Shown piece after piece: positions 63,081 through 64,000 of a stretch of DNA of 64,000 bases. Each line of letters begins with the position of its first letter. Within the stretch, counting starts at the first letter, position 1. Below the pieces are notes generated by a model. The model did no database searches. It was not told where the DNA came from and was given only the letters and a program-made list of their open reading frames with translations. This DNA comes from Campylorhamphus procurvoides. Its lineage: Eukaryota > Chordata > Aves > Passeriformes > Dendrocolaptidae. A program made the translations under genes and the position numbers. The DNA is taken from NCBI GenBank assembly GCA_013396655.1, contig WBMV01007622.1:372001-436000 (forward strand), read 5' to 3'.

Positions 63081-64000
63081 GGGAAACGAGCGCTCACAAA
63101 GCCTGACCCGAGCAGAGCAGTGGCTGTGCTGACAATGCTCAAAGGATGCAACCTTGGAACACTGAAAATACCTCATAAAAAAGCTCCCTTTGAGCAGCAC
63201 ACATGAGCAAATTGGAGTGGGAAAAGAAGATGATGGGTTTTTTATTCTCCTCTCTAAATAATTTTCAACATTCGGCTTTTTATTGACTGCTATATTTAAA
63301 TAGATATTTTGACTCATTCTGTTAAAGGTTTATGCAGGTTCCAGGAACGTCTAATTCTCTTTTTCAATGCTGCTTTTTTTGTGGAGAAGTAATTTACATT
63401 TTTGTGTCTTGACTGTACTGAACACACATGGTGTTTGATGGCAGGATGAAGCTGCAGTCAAAAAAAAAAGAGCTAAACACTTTAGTTTTGGGACTACAAT
63501 TCTTCTGATGTCAGTGCAGTTGTAAAAAGGTCCCTCTGGAGAGATGGGACTCCAAGATGACATAAAACCTGGCCAGGGCCATGCACATCATGCTTGTGGA
63601 CTGTAATGATGTAACAGTTGAGATTCTTGTTGGTTTAAATAAAATCTGACATTTACAATATTTCCCAGTCTTTACCTGTTACAGTCACTCCATCTGTGAC
63701 TGGTGGGAAGTGCCCATAAAACTGAGGTGCTTGGGGACTCTGGAGTTAAGGTCACTGTGTAAGTGACCACTTCCTCATTAAGAATAACTTATTTTCTATA
63801 ACAGTTATGTTGTAATAGAATGTTTTGTAAACTTTTTCGGAGCTCTTCAGGCAGTGTGCTATAATTGGATGCTTCTTTTCTGAGCAACTTCTTGCATCAA
63901 ATTTTCAAATAAGGCCCTGATAATGTGCCCCAGAGAACATTTCAGTCCTTCCTGCAGCATCAGGCTGTGCTGTGGGTAATTCCCCTTGGGTGCACTCCTT

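Larger units (their letters stand above)
60258..64000 (+). other. CEP112: CEP112 intron downstream of exon L (5' part)
   Basis: The intron runs off the window. It contains a sense CR1 fragment (62766-62961) and a 30-bp duplication (63021-63080). Elsewhere I see unique AT-rich sequence with A- and T-runs near 60950 and 61620. No further CEP112 exon was found before the end. Confidence 0.8.

Noticed and set aside
62763..63317. Minus-strand frame of 184 codons
   Set aside because: It covers the antisense of a CR1 fragment and the 30-bp duplication, which explains its repeated residues.
1..64000. A new prokaryote-like system, CRISPR array, tRNA/rRNA gene or intact virus or transposon
   Set aside because: None was seen. 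The sequence is intronic vertebrate DNA of one known gene, and claims beyond that would not be supported.

Overview
This is a 64-kb piece of vertebrate nuclear DNA, most likely from a bird. It is AT-rich, its exons are short and widely spaced with GT-AG introns, and it carries several CR1 LINE fragments with typical avian 3' ends. Nothing mammal-type (Alu, L1) is visible. I see no bacterial gene, operon, CRISPR array, virus or complete mobile element.

The only protein-coding gene I can support is an internal part of CEP112 (centrosomal protein 112, also called CCDC46) on the + strand. Twelve exons (1280-1379, 2549-2667, 3692-3835, 5846-6000, 6329-6458, 7412-7504, 8271-8330, 11273-11352, 22820-22955, 26061-26168, 36171-36353, 60027-60257) join with matching phases into 1539 nt, or 513 uninterrupted codons. 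The product has no proline and six glycines and is charged coiled coil throughout. The order and content agree with what I recall of the central and C-terminal rod of vertebrate CEP112, with no exon apparently missing. The N-terminal exons lie upstream of base 1 and the last exons lie downstream of 64000.

Layout: 1.3-11.4 kb is exon-dense (eight exons). It includes exon C, which sits between two CR1 copies in opposite orientation, and a 50-bp minisatellite near 10.5 kb. An 11.5-kb intron follows (11.4-22.8 kb), then two exons at 22.8 and 26.1 kb, a 10-kb intron, exon K at 36.2 kb inside a locally CpG-enriched block (about 35.0-38.2 kb), a 23.7-kb intron with a long decayed CR1 and several short tandem repeats, and exon L at 60.0 kb. 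The last 3.7 kb is intron with one more CR1.

I found no previously undescribed system. The observations most worth a second look are the inverted CR1 pair around a frame-neutral exon, CpG-rich noncoding blocks that could be regulatory, a possible cryptic terminal exon near 12.2 kb, and the proline-free modular rod. CEP112 identity rests on my recall of the family, not on a database search.
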